Assembly (NCBI GenBank): GCA_017562135.1
Contig: QEYB01001436.1
Coordinates: forward strand, 434,001-498,000
Reading direction: 5' to 3'
From: Dipylidium caninum
Lineage: Eukaryota; Platyhelminthes; Cestoda; Cyclophyllidea; Dipylidiidae
DNA length: 64,000 nucleotides
Shown: piece by piece, positions 37,601 to 51,059 of the stretch
How the letters are laid out: each line of letters opens with the position of its first letter
How positions within the stretch are numbered: position 1 is the first letter of the stretch
Program-made: the position numbers and the translations under genes
The notes under the pieces: generated by a model
Told to the model about the DNA's origin: nothing
What the model saw: only the letters and a program-made list of their open reading frames with translations
Databases searched by the model: none

Positions 37601-38915
37601 GATCAAGATGGGAGAGAGAGGGGGAAGGAGGCGAAGGGAGAGGCAGGCTAGCCGTACAATCCCCTGACACCCCTCTCCCCGCCTCCCTCTGATAGGAGCT
37701 TTAACGGTCATCTCAATGTCATTCGATGGGTATGAAACTATCAAAACACCATCTCCTTCACCCCCTCTCGCCCAAGTCACGTCACCCATCAAAGGAGAGG
37801 AAAAAAAAACACCAACAGAGCGGATGCATGCGAAATCCCGTTATTGATTGGTGAACGGGAAGCGCCTGTGATTGGCCGGTCTGCCATCTGTTAACTGATT
37901 GGTTATCGACCAACAGCAAAATGATACCCACTTCAGCGCCTGGCTCGGCCTCAAGTCATGCAGCTTTCAGTCCACGACGACCTCAACACCTCCCATGTGG
38001 AGTGTTGGGACCTCCTGACGCATGGGTGTGCGTTGAGCACGTCTATTTGCCTTGGGACAGGCGGTGGCGTTGTTGAGTCTCCCACGGCCGGGAGGCCACC
38101 AATTCCACGTATGCCAAAAGAAAAAGCGAAGTCAATTTTGAGGCGTTAGGTTTCGTAATAGTCAAGGTCTTTGAAGCGCGATAGAACAAGGATGGAGCGA
38201 AGTACGCCGAGACTTGATACTTTCCCTTTGCCTCCTTTTACTTTATTCGGTGACTAGCCTTCTTGCGAGTGCCACCGATACATGGGAAGGTTGTCTAATC
38301 GGCCGGAATTGGGAGGGGGACAGCAAAGCAATTATGGGTCTTACATGGGCGAACGCCTTGACCTCGCCCTGGACGTCGATTGCGTCCCATTCGGGGGCTG
38401 TGACGCCCTCCTCCCCTCCCGCCTCCCCCCCCTCAAGTTCTAGGGGAAAGTCGAGGCCTCGTGCGGATTACAACACGTTTCCCAGCATGCGTATAATTTG
38501 CGTTTGCGGAGACTGACCAACTTCGCACTGGCTCGGGGAGAAAGGGAGAGGGAGGGAGAGGAGTTAGGCAGCGATCCGTTGACTCAGCAGTTTTTACCAC
38601 TGTGCACATAAATTTGTGGCCGTCCAAAGACGAACCCACTAGTCCGGCGTAGTGACGGTCTAGACGCTCTTAACACACGAGACACGACACCTCCGCCCAC
38701 CCCCCCTCCCCGCCTTCTTTCAGCGGGCGGGTAAATCAGCTAAATTCTCGACCGATTTGGCCGGATGAATAGCCAAAAAAACGGCACGTGTTGTAATTTG
38801 GAAGAGGCCGGGAAGACGGCGAGTGCGAGTGACAGGCCATGGCGCGAATTTGAGGGCCAAAAATAGTTCTACATCTTGCACATACGCACCCCGAAGAAGA
38901 GGGCGAGAAGGCGTG

Positions 38916-38947
<32 letters not shown>

Positions 38948-41900
38948 AGAACGGGAGCCAAGACCGCAGCGCAGACCTCCTTCGGCTCTCGTTCTTGCGG
39001 CTGTGCTGACTGTCAGGGGAGCCAATTGGACAGCGACTATCGAGTGTGGGGCAGTGCACATGCGCTCTTGTCAATGTCTAATGCCGACGTAAATCAAAAT
39101 GGCGGAGGATGAGGAGGCGGAGGGGCGGACGGTCGGTGTCTGGCGCGAGTGGCGCCTCCTGCCGAGGGCCCCCGGCCTCTTCGGGTCTGTGGTCCCGAGG
39201 GGGCCTTGGTCAAAGCACGTGACGAAAGGTGTTTTCAGCACGACCTGGTGCACTCAGAGCGTCAGAAGAGACCGGCTATGCTCTTTCAGCCTCGGGCAAG
39301 TTGACAATACATGACGCTGACAAAGAACGCGTCAGCACGGAATGTGAGTCACAGGGTGGGAAAAGTGGGCATTTCGAGAGGCAACGAACGCGAGAGGTTG
39401 AAGCAGATGTAGGGAGACGATGGTTGGGGAGACAAAGTAGGGGAAAGAAAACGTACGTCTTCGTGGAGAGGCCATCCTTGTCCCATTTGGGTGCACGTGC
39501 TTTAGGCGAGAGAGCGACGGCCAGTAGGCAGCATCCGATCGCCTCGGTAAATGCCAGACACAGCGGGTCTACTCAGTCAGCATTCAAACAAAGACACGCC
39601 CCCGCTTCGCCTCATTCGTACACACACACACGCACACACGACAAGAGGGGATGTCAATCATGTCGTCGCGCCGACTAGTGACTAAGACACGGAGAAACCC
39701 AGACGAGAGGAGATGACCAGGATGTCCCATTGTCTTGTGGCGACTCCGCTTCCCTTCCCCATCCCAAATCGTAACGGACACATGCCTCGTCATTGATTTT
39801 ACCTCACATTTTGCGCTGATTGGCCAAGATGGTGTGCGCACGGAGCCAATCAAATGGGTGATCAGAGCAGAGCAGCCAATCAACGCGCTGGAGACTGAAA
39901 GACGCCTCTCATGACCTTTTTGTGACGCCTCACAACCACTTCGGGACAATTATAGAGCAAATGGGCTCTGTCGCGACCTCAGTATAACTTGCCTCCGACA
40001 TGAGTCGCTGCAAGCGTTCCATGGCGGCCCTGTCCTCCACCACACGCTGAAGGCGTTCATTGAGCAGTCTGGCAAAGCCGGCAGGGTCCAACTCGGCCAT
40101 GTTTTGGTCCTTCACGGTTGCGGCCTTGTTGACGGCGCCGGGAGCAGCCGGAGCACCGACTGTGTTGGCCCTGCGAGAAGAACTGGTGCCTCTCTTATGC
40201 TTATGACTGAATACCCCGCCACAGGTGCCGGAGGTGTTGGCGGTGGCGGTGGCGGCAGCCGGCGACGGCTCAAAGACGGGGTAGTTTGTCGGTATTCGAG
40301 GCGTGTGACGGAGGGAGGAGAGGTGCATTCGCGTGCGCACTTCGTCACTGGACAGGAAAAGAAGGAAAACGGAGCTATAAGGACGATGACGGTCTCCCCT
40401 TTCGATGTCTGTTTAGGCAACGTCGAGATTTTCGGAGCCGTCGGCCAAAATGACAAACAAATTAGGCGCCATAGCCGAGCGTTCACTAATTCCTCCGAGA
40501 AGGAGGTTTTTCGGGGGCCACCAACCCTTTTGAAGGCGACCTGTCATCAAGCGGCGCGCGACCAGCTCGTATGCCTCCACCACGACTGTCGAAATTGGCG
40601 CTGAAAAAAGTCACAACTAGCCAAATTCGCCATCCAACCTGCCTTGGCGAGCACTCAAGGGGGACGAGTGAGCGTCTGCCGAATCGTCTCGCAGCCCAGT
40701 CGAGGCTGCATCTCCCACGGGTAGTCGCGAGGTTGAAATCTTCATTGACAATAAATTTTCCTCGCCCAACACCGTATTTCACACACGCGGGCACGCACCA
40801 CCACGGCAGGCAACAATTTTGATTAACGGTGTCTGGACCGGACTGCCACCCCCCAACCTTCTCCACCCCCTTCCCACCTCCCCCCCATGGCAAATGCGGC
40901 GATTATTAATAACGGAACACACACTCGCCACCGATTTCCGTGGACCGGATCATTGCGCTCGTCTTCGCCCCCGTGCAACCGTGCAAAGATGGTGGCAAGC
41001 ATTCAGGCCCCCGAGACCCAGTCTGGCCGCAAGACACGCCGACTTGGGGGGGGGGAGGGGATGGAGGGGGCTGGGGAGGATCGGAAGAAGGGACGAGTTG
41101 CCGGCAGCGGGTTGGCCAGGCGGCTCCGACCGGAGCGAGGCGTGTGTCAGAGCCGAGTTGAGGACATGCACCCTTCGGGGGTGGAGAGCAACCGAATGCT
41201 CAACATACTACTTATCAGCATAGTAAGTAGCGCAGCTCTGGTGGCTTGTCGGTGAAGTGAGGTGGCGGGGGGAGAATTTGAGCGAGGCCTACGTTTTTTC
41301 TTGCCTCTCCTCTCACCGGTGCTTCCGATCACGCGCTTTAGGCTAATACGTGCACAAACAGAGTGGCGTGGGACGTGGGCGGGAGGAGGCGGACACGCAG
41401 ACATGCACGAAGTGTCGGCCGAAGCGACGCGGACGTGAAGTCGCACCGCAAAGCGGTGCACAAACACGCGGACCTCCTTCCTCGCTCTCGAGAGGGGATC
41501 CGGTGGCAGTCCGAGAGAGAGGAGATGGACGATCCTGCGCCGGGTGGGACTTTCCTTTCGCCCGGTCCGATTGAGGACGGGCGCTGGATCGTGGCAGAAA
41601 TGCACTGGGAAATCGGAGCAGAGGAGTGGGCACTTCCACCTCAAACACCTCCTTAATCGCTGTCTCCGCTCCAGCCACCCAATGCAGAAAAATCTCGACC
41701 ACACAGCAGCCGGGAGCGGCGCGCCAAGGCACGGAGGGCCTGACAAATTCCCCAATCGGTCGACGGGACAGAAACTGACCACCGCGGCGGATTAGCGAGT
41801 GTTGGAGCGGAAAAGAACACTGAATCTTAACTCGAACACCAATTTGAGCGATAGACGAGAGTGTTGACAGCCAGGCCAATTTCAACGTCTAATTTGTCTG

Positions 41901-44900
41901 CCACCGAAAACAACAGAGGACGTTTTAAAAGACAGCGGACGGCGTTTGTTCAAAAAAGGAGAAGAGAGACTCGACGACCACGGCGCCGGTCGGGGGGCGG
42001 GGGGCGAGGACGGAGGGCAGCAATACAGGCACAATAAATGTCAGAAGGGCGAGGGGAACTCCCGTCCGCCCCACTTTGCCGCCCTCTTCCCCCTCCCCCT
42101 CCGCTTCCCCCTCCCTGGTCCCCTGCTCCGAGACCTGTGACAAAAAATCGAAATTCTGGTTAATGGTTGCATAAATTACGCGCCCACCGACACTAAAGGA
42201 GGCTGGGGGCGGAGGCGGAGGCGAGGGGGGGGGCGAAGGGACGTGGAAGATGGCACGAGGATGAGCGCGAGAGGGGAAGAAAAATTGCCTGAGTTAATTG
42301 CCAACTCGCTTTCTCGCTCCCTTACAAACTGTTGCTTTTTGCTGTCTGGTTGAGTTGGGAATTTCCTCGTTTCAAAAACCCTACGACGCGGCCGATAAGT
42401 GTGCGGAGACCGGGCGGCGACCCGAGCTGTCGCGCTTCCCCCCGCCGCCCCGCCCCCCTCCACCTTCGGTCGACCGGTCCCGCCTCGGTCCGCGGACCGA
42501 CGGGCTCACGCTTCCTGGCGCGGCGTTCGGTCTGTGTCTCGCTGCTGTTCAAAAGCACGAATGCCGACGGAGTTTCATCGACGAGACCTTCTTTTGTCGT
42601 CAATAGACTGGAGCTTCAACTCGCCCCGGGAATGTTTCAGCGTCCGGAAGCGGCGATTTTGTCATATCCAGTCGCCGACGGACGTCCTTGCCCGTCTGGC
42701 CGTTCCGCGAGGGCGTTCGCGTTCCCCTCAGCGGTTGGGGGGGGGGAGGAGGGCCGACCGGCAAGACCGTCTACAGGACAGTCTGCACCGTCCAGGTGCA
42801 GAAAGTCTGCTTTCCCTCCACCGTAGCGCTTTCACGCGCCTAACAAGCCGGCTTTATGGGGTCCGGAGGGTCGGTGGGGCAAATCTCCTCCTTCCTCCCG
42901 TTCGAGACGGAGACGGCGAGAGAGGACGCGTCGCCTCGGCTGGCACAAGTCATTGGAAATCTCGCCGAACCTGACACGAGAGGGTTAACCACGGTGCTGG
43001 CTGGAAAGGCGGACCACTGACGGGTGCGGGACGAGGCGAGGCGGCGGCGGCGGCGGCGGCAGGGTTTAAGATGAATCCTCCCCGAGGAGAGGTGGAATTT
43101 TGAAAATAACTTGTCTGCAACACAAATATCCTCCCCCGGGCACATTATCTCCAGTGATTCAGATATTTTTCTCCTTCCGATTGTAGTGAAGACTCTCACT
43201 GGGTGCCTTGTGAGCGTGTTGCTCGTCCCGTCACATATACGTGACGTGGATGAGGAGGCGTCAAAAGACACAGAGAAAAGGCGAGCCTTGGCATTGCATG
43301 GGTGGAGTTCATGAGTCCTGTCATTCCACATCTCATTTTGTCAATTAGACGTTCTCAGTCCAAATCGGTGCGCCTGAGATCACCGTTATTCCCGGCGCCA
43401 CAGAGACACGGCGACGGGGTATTTCCGTCGCAAGAGAGGCGGTAGAAACGCCTGGAATGGCTCCGGGGAACATAGATTTGCGCTTCATTGAGACGTCTTT
43501 TGGGGGGCGAAAAATCCTCCTTTTGGGAGCCTGGACGGGGAGTCCACCCTCGCCGAGCGGACAAGAAGACAACCACGGTAAGTCAGGCAGCCGCGGCGTG
43601 CGTGCAGACAAGTCTAATTTTATGGGACGAGGCAATTAAGACGGACTGGCTGCTGCACCAGAGGCCAGTGGGCAAGGAGAATGGGGGCGCGAGATAAGAT
43701 CGGGTGCCACACGTCCGAGCTGTTGTTATTGCTGGCCGAGGTGGCGACAGAGGCGAGGTCTGCAGCCACGCTGTCTGCCCTGCTGAACCTGCCAATTAGG
43801 GCGTTATCGCGGCGCGTCCATCTCAACTGGCCTAATGGACGTGTGGGCCTGTTCGTTGGACGCCGTTGAATGCGAGGTGTGGAGACTGGCGTGTCCGATT
43901 CACTCGACGGGGTGGTTGGCCTCGCAACGCCGTCGCCGGTGCTGTCCGCCCACAGACAAGTCAGTCGAGGCGGGGACGGAAGTGCTGGACGCCCAACGAA
44001 TGAGAGGCGAGTGGAAATAATTGCGGCGACTCGAGGCTCCACGACGCCGTGTTCGAGTCAGACTGGAAGGGCCGCGGCGCATCGCACTGTCCGCACTCGC
44101 CGAGACAGGGAAAAAACAACCGCGTCGACGCGAGTCGAGAGGACAGACAGACTCTTCTCCAGGCCACAGCTCCGCCAGCCTCGGCAGCCGTTCAGCGACG
44201 CAGACGGACCACTGCGCAGCGCTCGACCACGCAGTCCACACAAGCAAAGCCGAAATGGCCGTTTCGCCACCGGACGGGGACGGAAATGCTCGTCTTCACG
44301 CGCTCCTTCGAGTGTCTTCTTCCCAGCCTCTCCTCGGCACTTCGAGGCTGACACATTGAGACAAAATTTGTCTTCATTTGAGACTTGATGGGGAATGACT
44401 CTGCCGAGGCATTCGGCCCACTCAACGCCGCCTTCTGAGGAGCCGCGGAACTCGGTCTTCCAGGCGGGGACGACAGACAGTCTCGCAAGAAGGCCGAGAG
44501 GGGCGAGGAGGAAAGCGAGAGAGGAAGAAGAGGAGGAAGAAGAAGGGGGAGAAGCGGAGGAGGAGGGACAAAAGGGTGTGTAGGACTGAGTGAAAATAAC
44601 GCCGCCGGCGAAATGATGAATGTGTGCGTGCGTGCGTGCGCGTGTGAGTGTGTGTGTTTGCTGGTGTGTACGCGTAAGGCCTCGTGTCGTGTGGAAAAAG
44701 GCCAGGAGAACGAGGAGGAGGAGGAGGAGGGGAAAGAAGAAGAAGAGGCTGTCTTACACAGTAACAGCAGACAAAAAGCCACCAGAGCTGAGGGAACTGC
44801 AGCTTCAAAAAGCCGAGCGGACTACAGGAAAGAGAAGGAGGCATGGTCCACTTCGCCTGCTGCCGCCGCCGCCGCCGCCGCCTACCTTCACTGCTCCTGT

Positions 44901-47900
44901 TTTTGCCTCCGGCCCGGGTGGCGGGGGCGGAGGCGGCGGTGGAGGCGAGGAGGAGCCACGCTGAATGATAAGCGCCCGATTACCAGTCGACAATCCTGTC
45001 ACAGAAGTGACACACACACACACACACACACACAATCGGCCACTGCTGTCTCTTTTTGTTTTGCATCACCCCGCAAAGTGGCCACTAAAAGTGGACAGGT
45101 GAAAGGGCGACGCGATTATCTGATCGTCAGTCTGCCTGAATTGTAAGCAGCGCTTCATGTTTTCTGTCACATGTTGAGAAAAAGGGGAGGAAAAAGCGCC
45201 ACCTAACAAGTGATAAATTCACCTCTCGCCTTAACACCAGCGTTGAGACCGCGGAGTCTCTGCCTTCCGGCCAGTGCGGGAGTCGCGTCCCGCCCAGTTA
45301 GGAGCGGCCTTTCCTTCCACACCGCCTCTGGCGCCTCGGCCCTGTGGTCGGGTGACTCGCATCATTTGACAGCTTTCGTCAAACCCCGTGAAACTCGCAT
45401 TACGGTTAATTTGGATCGAAAGAGGCGCGTGTAGACGCGAAAACCGCCACCTCAGGCGAGATGACGGGAGCACTTTGAATGGGCCTCCTGCTCCCGCGTT
45501 TAGGAGGAAGGTGGGAAAGTGTGCCGTGTTGAGACCTCCAGCATGGAAGGACAGCGATTGCTTCGTCTGGGGTGGTGAGGGGGAGGAGGAGAAGGCGGCA
45601 CTCGCGCCTCGACCCGCGGCCCAGCATCACCACAGCCCAAGCCGTCCATTATCAACCACAAAGTCCATTCATCATGACATCCCACGAAAAGGCCCAACTC
45701 TCCACCAACACACACACACACACACACACGAATATAGAACGGAAAAGAATGGTGGAATCGCTGCCCTCCAAGTCGCCACCTGATTGGCCGGTTGGGGACG
45801 CGGGCGCCTCTGATTGGTCAGTCGCGGTGACAGGTGTGGGCACCAGGCCTGCAATGGCCTGTGGCGACCGGTCCGCGTGGATTTTACTCCACCTTAAATA
45901 AACACTTAAATTTGCACTACTTTTTTGTACACACGCCATTAAAATTGCCCTACTTTGTGTTGGAGCTTGACAACATCGCCTGGTCCGAGGGTGGCGATGA
46001 GGCGAGAAAGGCGACGGCGCGTATGTGGAGCGGAGCTGCGTAAACAGGAACGCAAAACCCGCCAACGTTTGCGTGTTACCGATCGTCTTAATAGTGCATA
46101 AAATAGGGTGAAAATCCGGCGTATTCGGTGGACGACTCCGATGGAACTCCAATTGCATGGAGGAGGGGCGAAAGGGGCGAAAACTCGGCCGGACTGTGGC
46201 AATGAGAGGAAAGACGGCGATGAACTGCCAGTGGAGGCTTAACTGGCAGTTGGAGTTGGGGTATTCGCCGACTCGGCCTCGCCATAGGATCGGGCGGAGC
46301 ATGAAGAAGCGGCGCTCAAGCGATTTCGAGTGGAATCTGACGCTTTCACGGCGCAACTGGAACTCACGGGGAGGAAAAAAACACCTGAGAAGACGGCCAA
46401 ACACGGCCCGGAAAGTAGCCGGTTGAAAAACGCGCCGCAGTGAACCACAGCACAGCCACACGTGCTGATTGTGAGTGAGTGAATCACAAAGAAGGCTTTT
46501 TCTTTTTGTCTTGAAAGAAAGGCCAGAAGAGACCCGCGACGGTGACAGACGCGCGGAGAGAACGCAAAGGTGCAGCATTTTAGTCGAGCTGCCTCCCGCG
46601 GTCGCCGTGGTCGAGGCCGATTTGTTGGCGGCCTAACGAGAGGCCGGCGAAAGAATACTCCAAACGGGACGTCAAACCTGTCAGTTTGACAGTTGTGTGA
46701 GGCGTCCGAGAGCCGCTTTCAGAGGCACTTGGAGGCTGCGGACGAGGGACGGGTAGGCCGGGATCCCCTTCTTCGATTACTCGACCAGTGGCGTCAAGGC
46801 GTGGCAGTTGGACAGACCCACGAGATTTTTGGTTTTGTCGACGGGCGGGAAGGACTCGACAGGAGCGTGGGGACAGAGAACTCGTTTTGACGGGCGTTTC
46901 CGACCGATGGCGTCGTGGAGGTGGAGGACACATCGGCCGGACGGGACACGGGGAGGGGGAAAGGGGGTCTCCACAGCCGCACTCGCCTATTCAGCCCCAC
47001 AACAAGCGCAAATGGGCACCAGTCGCAGGATAACGGGCGGCCGGCGCTGTGGACGGCGTCACGGGGAGGGGCGGGGCGGGTTGGGCGCGGAGGAGGCGGG
47101 ACGAGGGAGGGGCCACGACTTACCACGTGCCGTCAGTGTGGGAGAGACTCTCCTCGGTGTGGGCGCCACTCGAAAGGCTGTGGTGCTCCGATTCCTGCAT
47201 GGAGACCGGGGCGAAGGAGACGTGGTAGGGGTTGGGCGGCGCCCGAGCGAATCCCCCGTGGCTCGGCAGGGGAGGCGAGCAGTACTCGTACTTGGGGCTG
47301 AAAGTGGAGGCAACAGAACGCCATGACGAGCGAGCGAGGGTCCCCCTGCCCCCCTACTCCCACCCGTAGGGGCCCCGCGCGGTCCCGTGTGGCCGGAGAG
47401 GCTCTCGCGCCGCCCGGTGTGGACGGAAGCCCAGTTGGAGGGAGGCGGAAGGACTTGGCGACGCCGCCTCCGCCGACCAGGCGTCGTGTCAATCAGCCCG
47501 GCTTCTATTAGTCCCCCTCACAAAGGTTGCCAGGGTGATGTGTTTACAGTCGTGAGCAGTCGGCGAAATCGCTCGAGCGGGGACAACAGGCTGGGGAGAA
47601 TGGCCTCACCGCCTGCGCTCGCGGGGCTGCGTCGTCGGCCGCTCTCGCGGCGGCAGATCGCCGGGCGCGTTCATCTCCACCAGGGACTCGAGGGTTCAGC
47701 CACTTCGGGAAGGGGAAGTGCTGTAGGGGGAGATTGTGCTTTTCGGCTCGGATGTGGGGCGAAAAAAGGCCACTTTGCCTCGTGGATACAGTCACGTGAG
47801 CGGAGACCAGAAAACAACAGCCTGGCGAGAAGATCGAACTGTCCCGTTGGGGATGACGGCCGGGCGGGAGGGGCGAACGACCTCCGCACGAGCGGCTCTT

Positions 47901-50900
47901 CGCGTCGGGGGGCGTCGCGGCGCCCCTGAGAGCTGCGCCAGCGACCAACCGACTCGTCGTGGCTACACGGGCAGAAGAAGACGGCGGGAGATCGGCCCGC
48001 GCGGCAAAACGACGGAGGAGCCTGCGACGCCAGCACCAACAGCGCAGGTTTTTGGCGCGCATCGCCAACCTCGCCGATGCAGACGCAGGCGGAGGACGCC
48101 AGGGCCACCGGGCCGTGGTGGGGTGATTCAACGCCGCTGACAAGCCTCTCCCGCACCAGAGCGACTTTTTGGGTCAAGCGCTGGCGAGGCATTAGGCAAC
48201 AAGTGGACTAATTTGGCAGCGGAGGGCTTGCGAGCCGAGCCGCATGCGCTTCCGCCCCGCTCCCAGCCTCCGAAGCGGATGAGGAACACTCAGAAGTGCC
48301 CAGTTGGCTTAAACCCCTCGCCCCCCGGCCTCCCCCCGCGCGCATTCACGAGGGCCGATGTGTCCGGTATCCATTTTCCCGGAGAAAAATGGCCCAACCG
48401 ACGCTGACGAGGGGATGACGAGAGGTGTCGGTGGGTCAAATGGGAGATTTATCATACAAAGCAGAGCGAATGGACAGATGTGTGTGTGTGTGTGTGTGCG
48501 GGGCAGAGATTTTCCACACATGAGGGAACCGCCTGAAAAGCGGCTGCCACGTCTGCGTGAGAGCAAATCTCCCCGACAAAGATGGAGTGAGGGGAGAGGG
48601 GCACTTTCGTGTCGCAGCACGGCCAACCGAATGGCCAGTGAGCAGACACTCTGCGTGTCCATCATCGCGACGCATCGTCCTGCCCTCGGGCGTCGCTTCC
48701 GCTGCCCGTCACGTGCTCGCCTGTCCCCAAGGCAGCATCAATGGGCGGGAGGAATCGCCAAAAAACAGGCCCAGGAGAGGGAGAACGAGAGCGGGACAGG
48801 GCAACAAGGCAGGAAAAACTGCACACAGGCGTGAATTCCCCACGTGCGAACGTGCAGTTGTGATGGCGCACTCGACCTTGACCCAACCAATGGGCGACGA
48901 GTTTGTGTTTTCGCTGGTTGTGCACTCGCGGGTTAGTTGTCTGGGCTGGTGGGGGGAAGAGGAGGGGCGGACACGTTGGTTGGGGCCGCCGGAAGCGGGT
49001 CTGCCTCGCCCAGCGGCCCGGAGGCTTGGCCGCACTGCCAGTCGGCGGGCGGGCGAGCGGGCGGGCGGACGGGCGGGACAGGCCAGCGGCGAATGTGTCA
49101 CTCATCCCCGGTCGTCTCGTGGGAGGCGCCAGAGACGAGGCAATGGAGAACCAATTGGCAGCAGACGATTTAGTCACTGAGGCTAATAATCGTGTAGGAA
49201 GACTATGCGGCGGAGGAATGGCGGTCAAACGCCCGACGACCACGTCGACGATGATTCAAATCACCAGAGCAGGCGAAGAAGGCGACGCGCTTCTTGGAAG
49301 AGTCCATTTGAATGGGGAAAGGCAAGAGGAAGAGGAGGAGGAGGAGGAGGGGGGAATCGGAGAGGCTGATATACGCGGATTCTTTGTCTCGTTGGACGGG
49401 GTCGACTGCCGCGCGACTGTTCTTACGCGGCGGCGGAAACAATGCGGCCTGCAACATTCGACCCGATGCCCGCCGAACCCTTGCGGGAAATCGCGACAAC
49501 AGCGAACAAATCCTCAGCCAAAAGGCTCGCGGGGAGACACGACGAGGACACACGCATCGAAACTCCGCCCGTCCATCTGCAATGCCGCCAAGGCGATGTG
49601 CAGCTTCAGGACGCCCGCGGGGCCACACCTCGAGCCTCCGTCGATCGGCGGACGTCCAACTCGGCCGCTGAGCGCGCGACGAGGGGGCGGCGGCGTCTGG
49701 AGGTCCGCTCCCCCCCCCTCCCCCAACGCCCCATCCCAGCGGGGTGGTAGCCGAGGCGGGCGGGCGGGTGGGAGCGGGACACACCGGCTTATGGTAATTG
49801 GAGGCTTCATTACACAAGCAGCGATTGATTCATTCGGTGGTATACGAGAAAAAAAAACAAAAAACACACACGCCTGCACCAGGCGTCTCGTGGATGTGTG
49901 TGTGTGTGTAAATTGAAGTGGCATTCAGCCTATCACTCAGCCCCTGGCTGAAGCTCAATCACGGTGACAGCCTAACTAATTTACTGGCATGATTGACGGG
50001 CGTCTGCTGTGTTTATGCTTAACGACGTGGGTATATCGGGGGTGAAGTCAAACGCCGGGGCCTCGGGTGCCTGTGGAGGTCGGCGAAGGCGGCAAGTCGG
50101 GGTGGAGGCGTTTGGAACCATCTTCGTCGCGGTGCGCACGGAGGAAACGACGGCGGAGGCGGCGGCGGCGGAGGAGGCTTCTTGCTCCTCCGAGACAGGC
50201 GGAAGTGCGAAGCGGGCGGAGGAGGAGTCGGACGGCGGCCCAGACGACGGGGCGGAGAGGTGGACAGCCACTCGGCAACCGCCTCCCTCGTGGCGCTGAG
50301 TGAGAGGCCGAGCTGCTGCGGCCCCGCGGGCGGGCCGCGGAGTCGGATGGCCTCGACTCCGCCCTCGGCGCGGTTTCACTGAGTAAACGAACCGCCACGC
50401 GCACAGAAACACCGCCGCACCTCGACTGGTGCCTGCGGTGACACCCTGACGACGAGGGGATGTCCGGCCCCGCCCGCCCCTCCGCCCGCGCACAACACGT
50501 GCACCGGGCGTTGATGGGCGCGAGGACAAAGCGAATTGTCGGGCTCAGTTTTGCGTGCAACCTGCAACGCCGGCGTTCGCGTGAACCTCCTTACACACAG
50601 TGTAAACAGGGGGAGGACGAGGAGGAGGAGGACGAGGAGGAGGAGGACGAGGGGGAGGAGGGGGGGGAGTCAAGTCCTTGTGTGGCAGGAACGCCTTTCA
50701 AGGGGACGAGACTCGTGAGGCGTCGGTGCCCGGCCACGCTTCTCCCTCCTCGACCGTGCAACGGTGGAACGAGGCAGCGAGGATGCTGCTGCCATCACAC
50801 GCTTGGCAACTTTGACATTCCACACGATTGTTCATTAGTTCATTCATGCATTTATGCATTCAGGCAGTCATTTATTCGCTTATTCCACGTAGAGATGCCC

Positions 50901-51022
50901 TCAATGGGAGGAGTAAAGCCGTGTAGGACAGGACAAAATAAAAGCAAAAGCAAACGAAGTCCAACCTGCGTCCACCCCGTGCCCCTCCACGCCCCTCCAC
51001 GCCCCGCCGCGCCTGCCTCGTT

Positions 51023-51059
<37 letters not shown>

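Noticed and set aside
48903..49916. 337-codon plus-strand ORF
   Set aside because: Located antisense in axin intron 1; composition follows GC-rich noise and no family is recognised.
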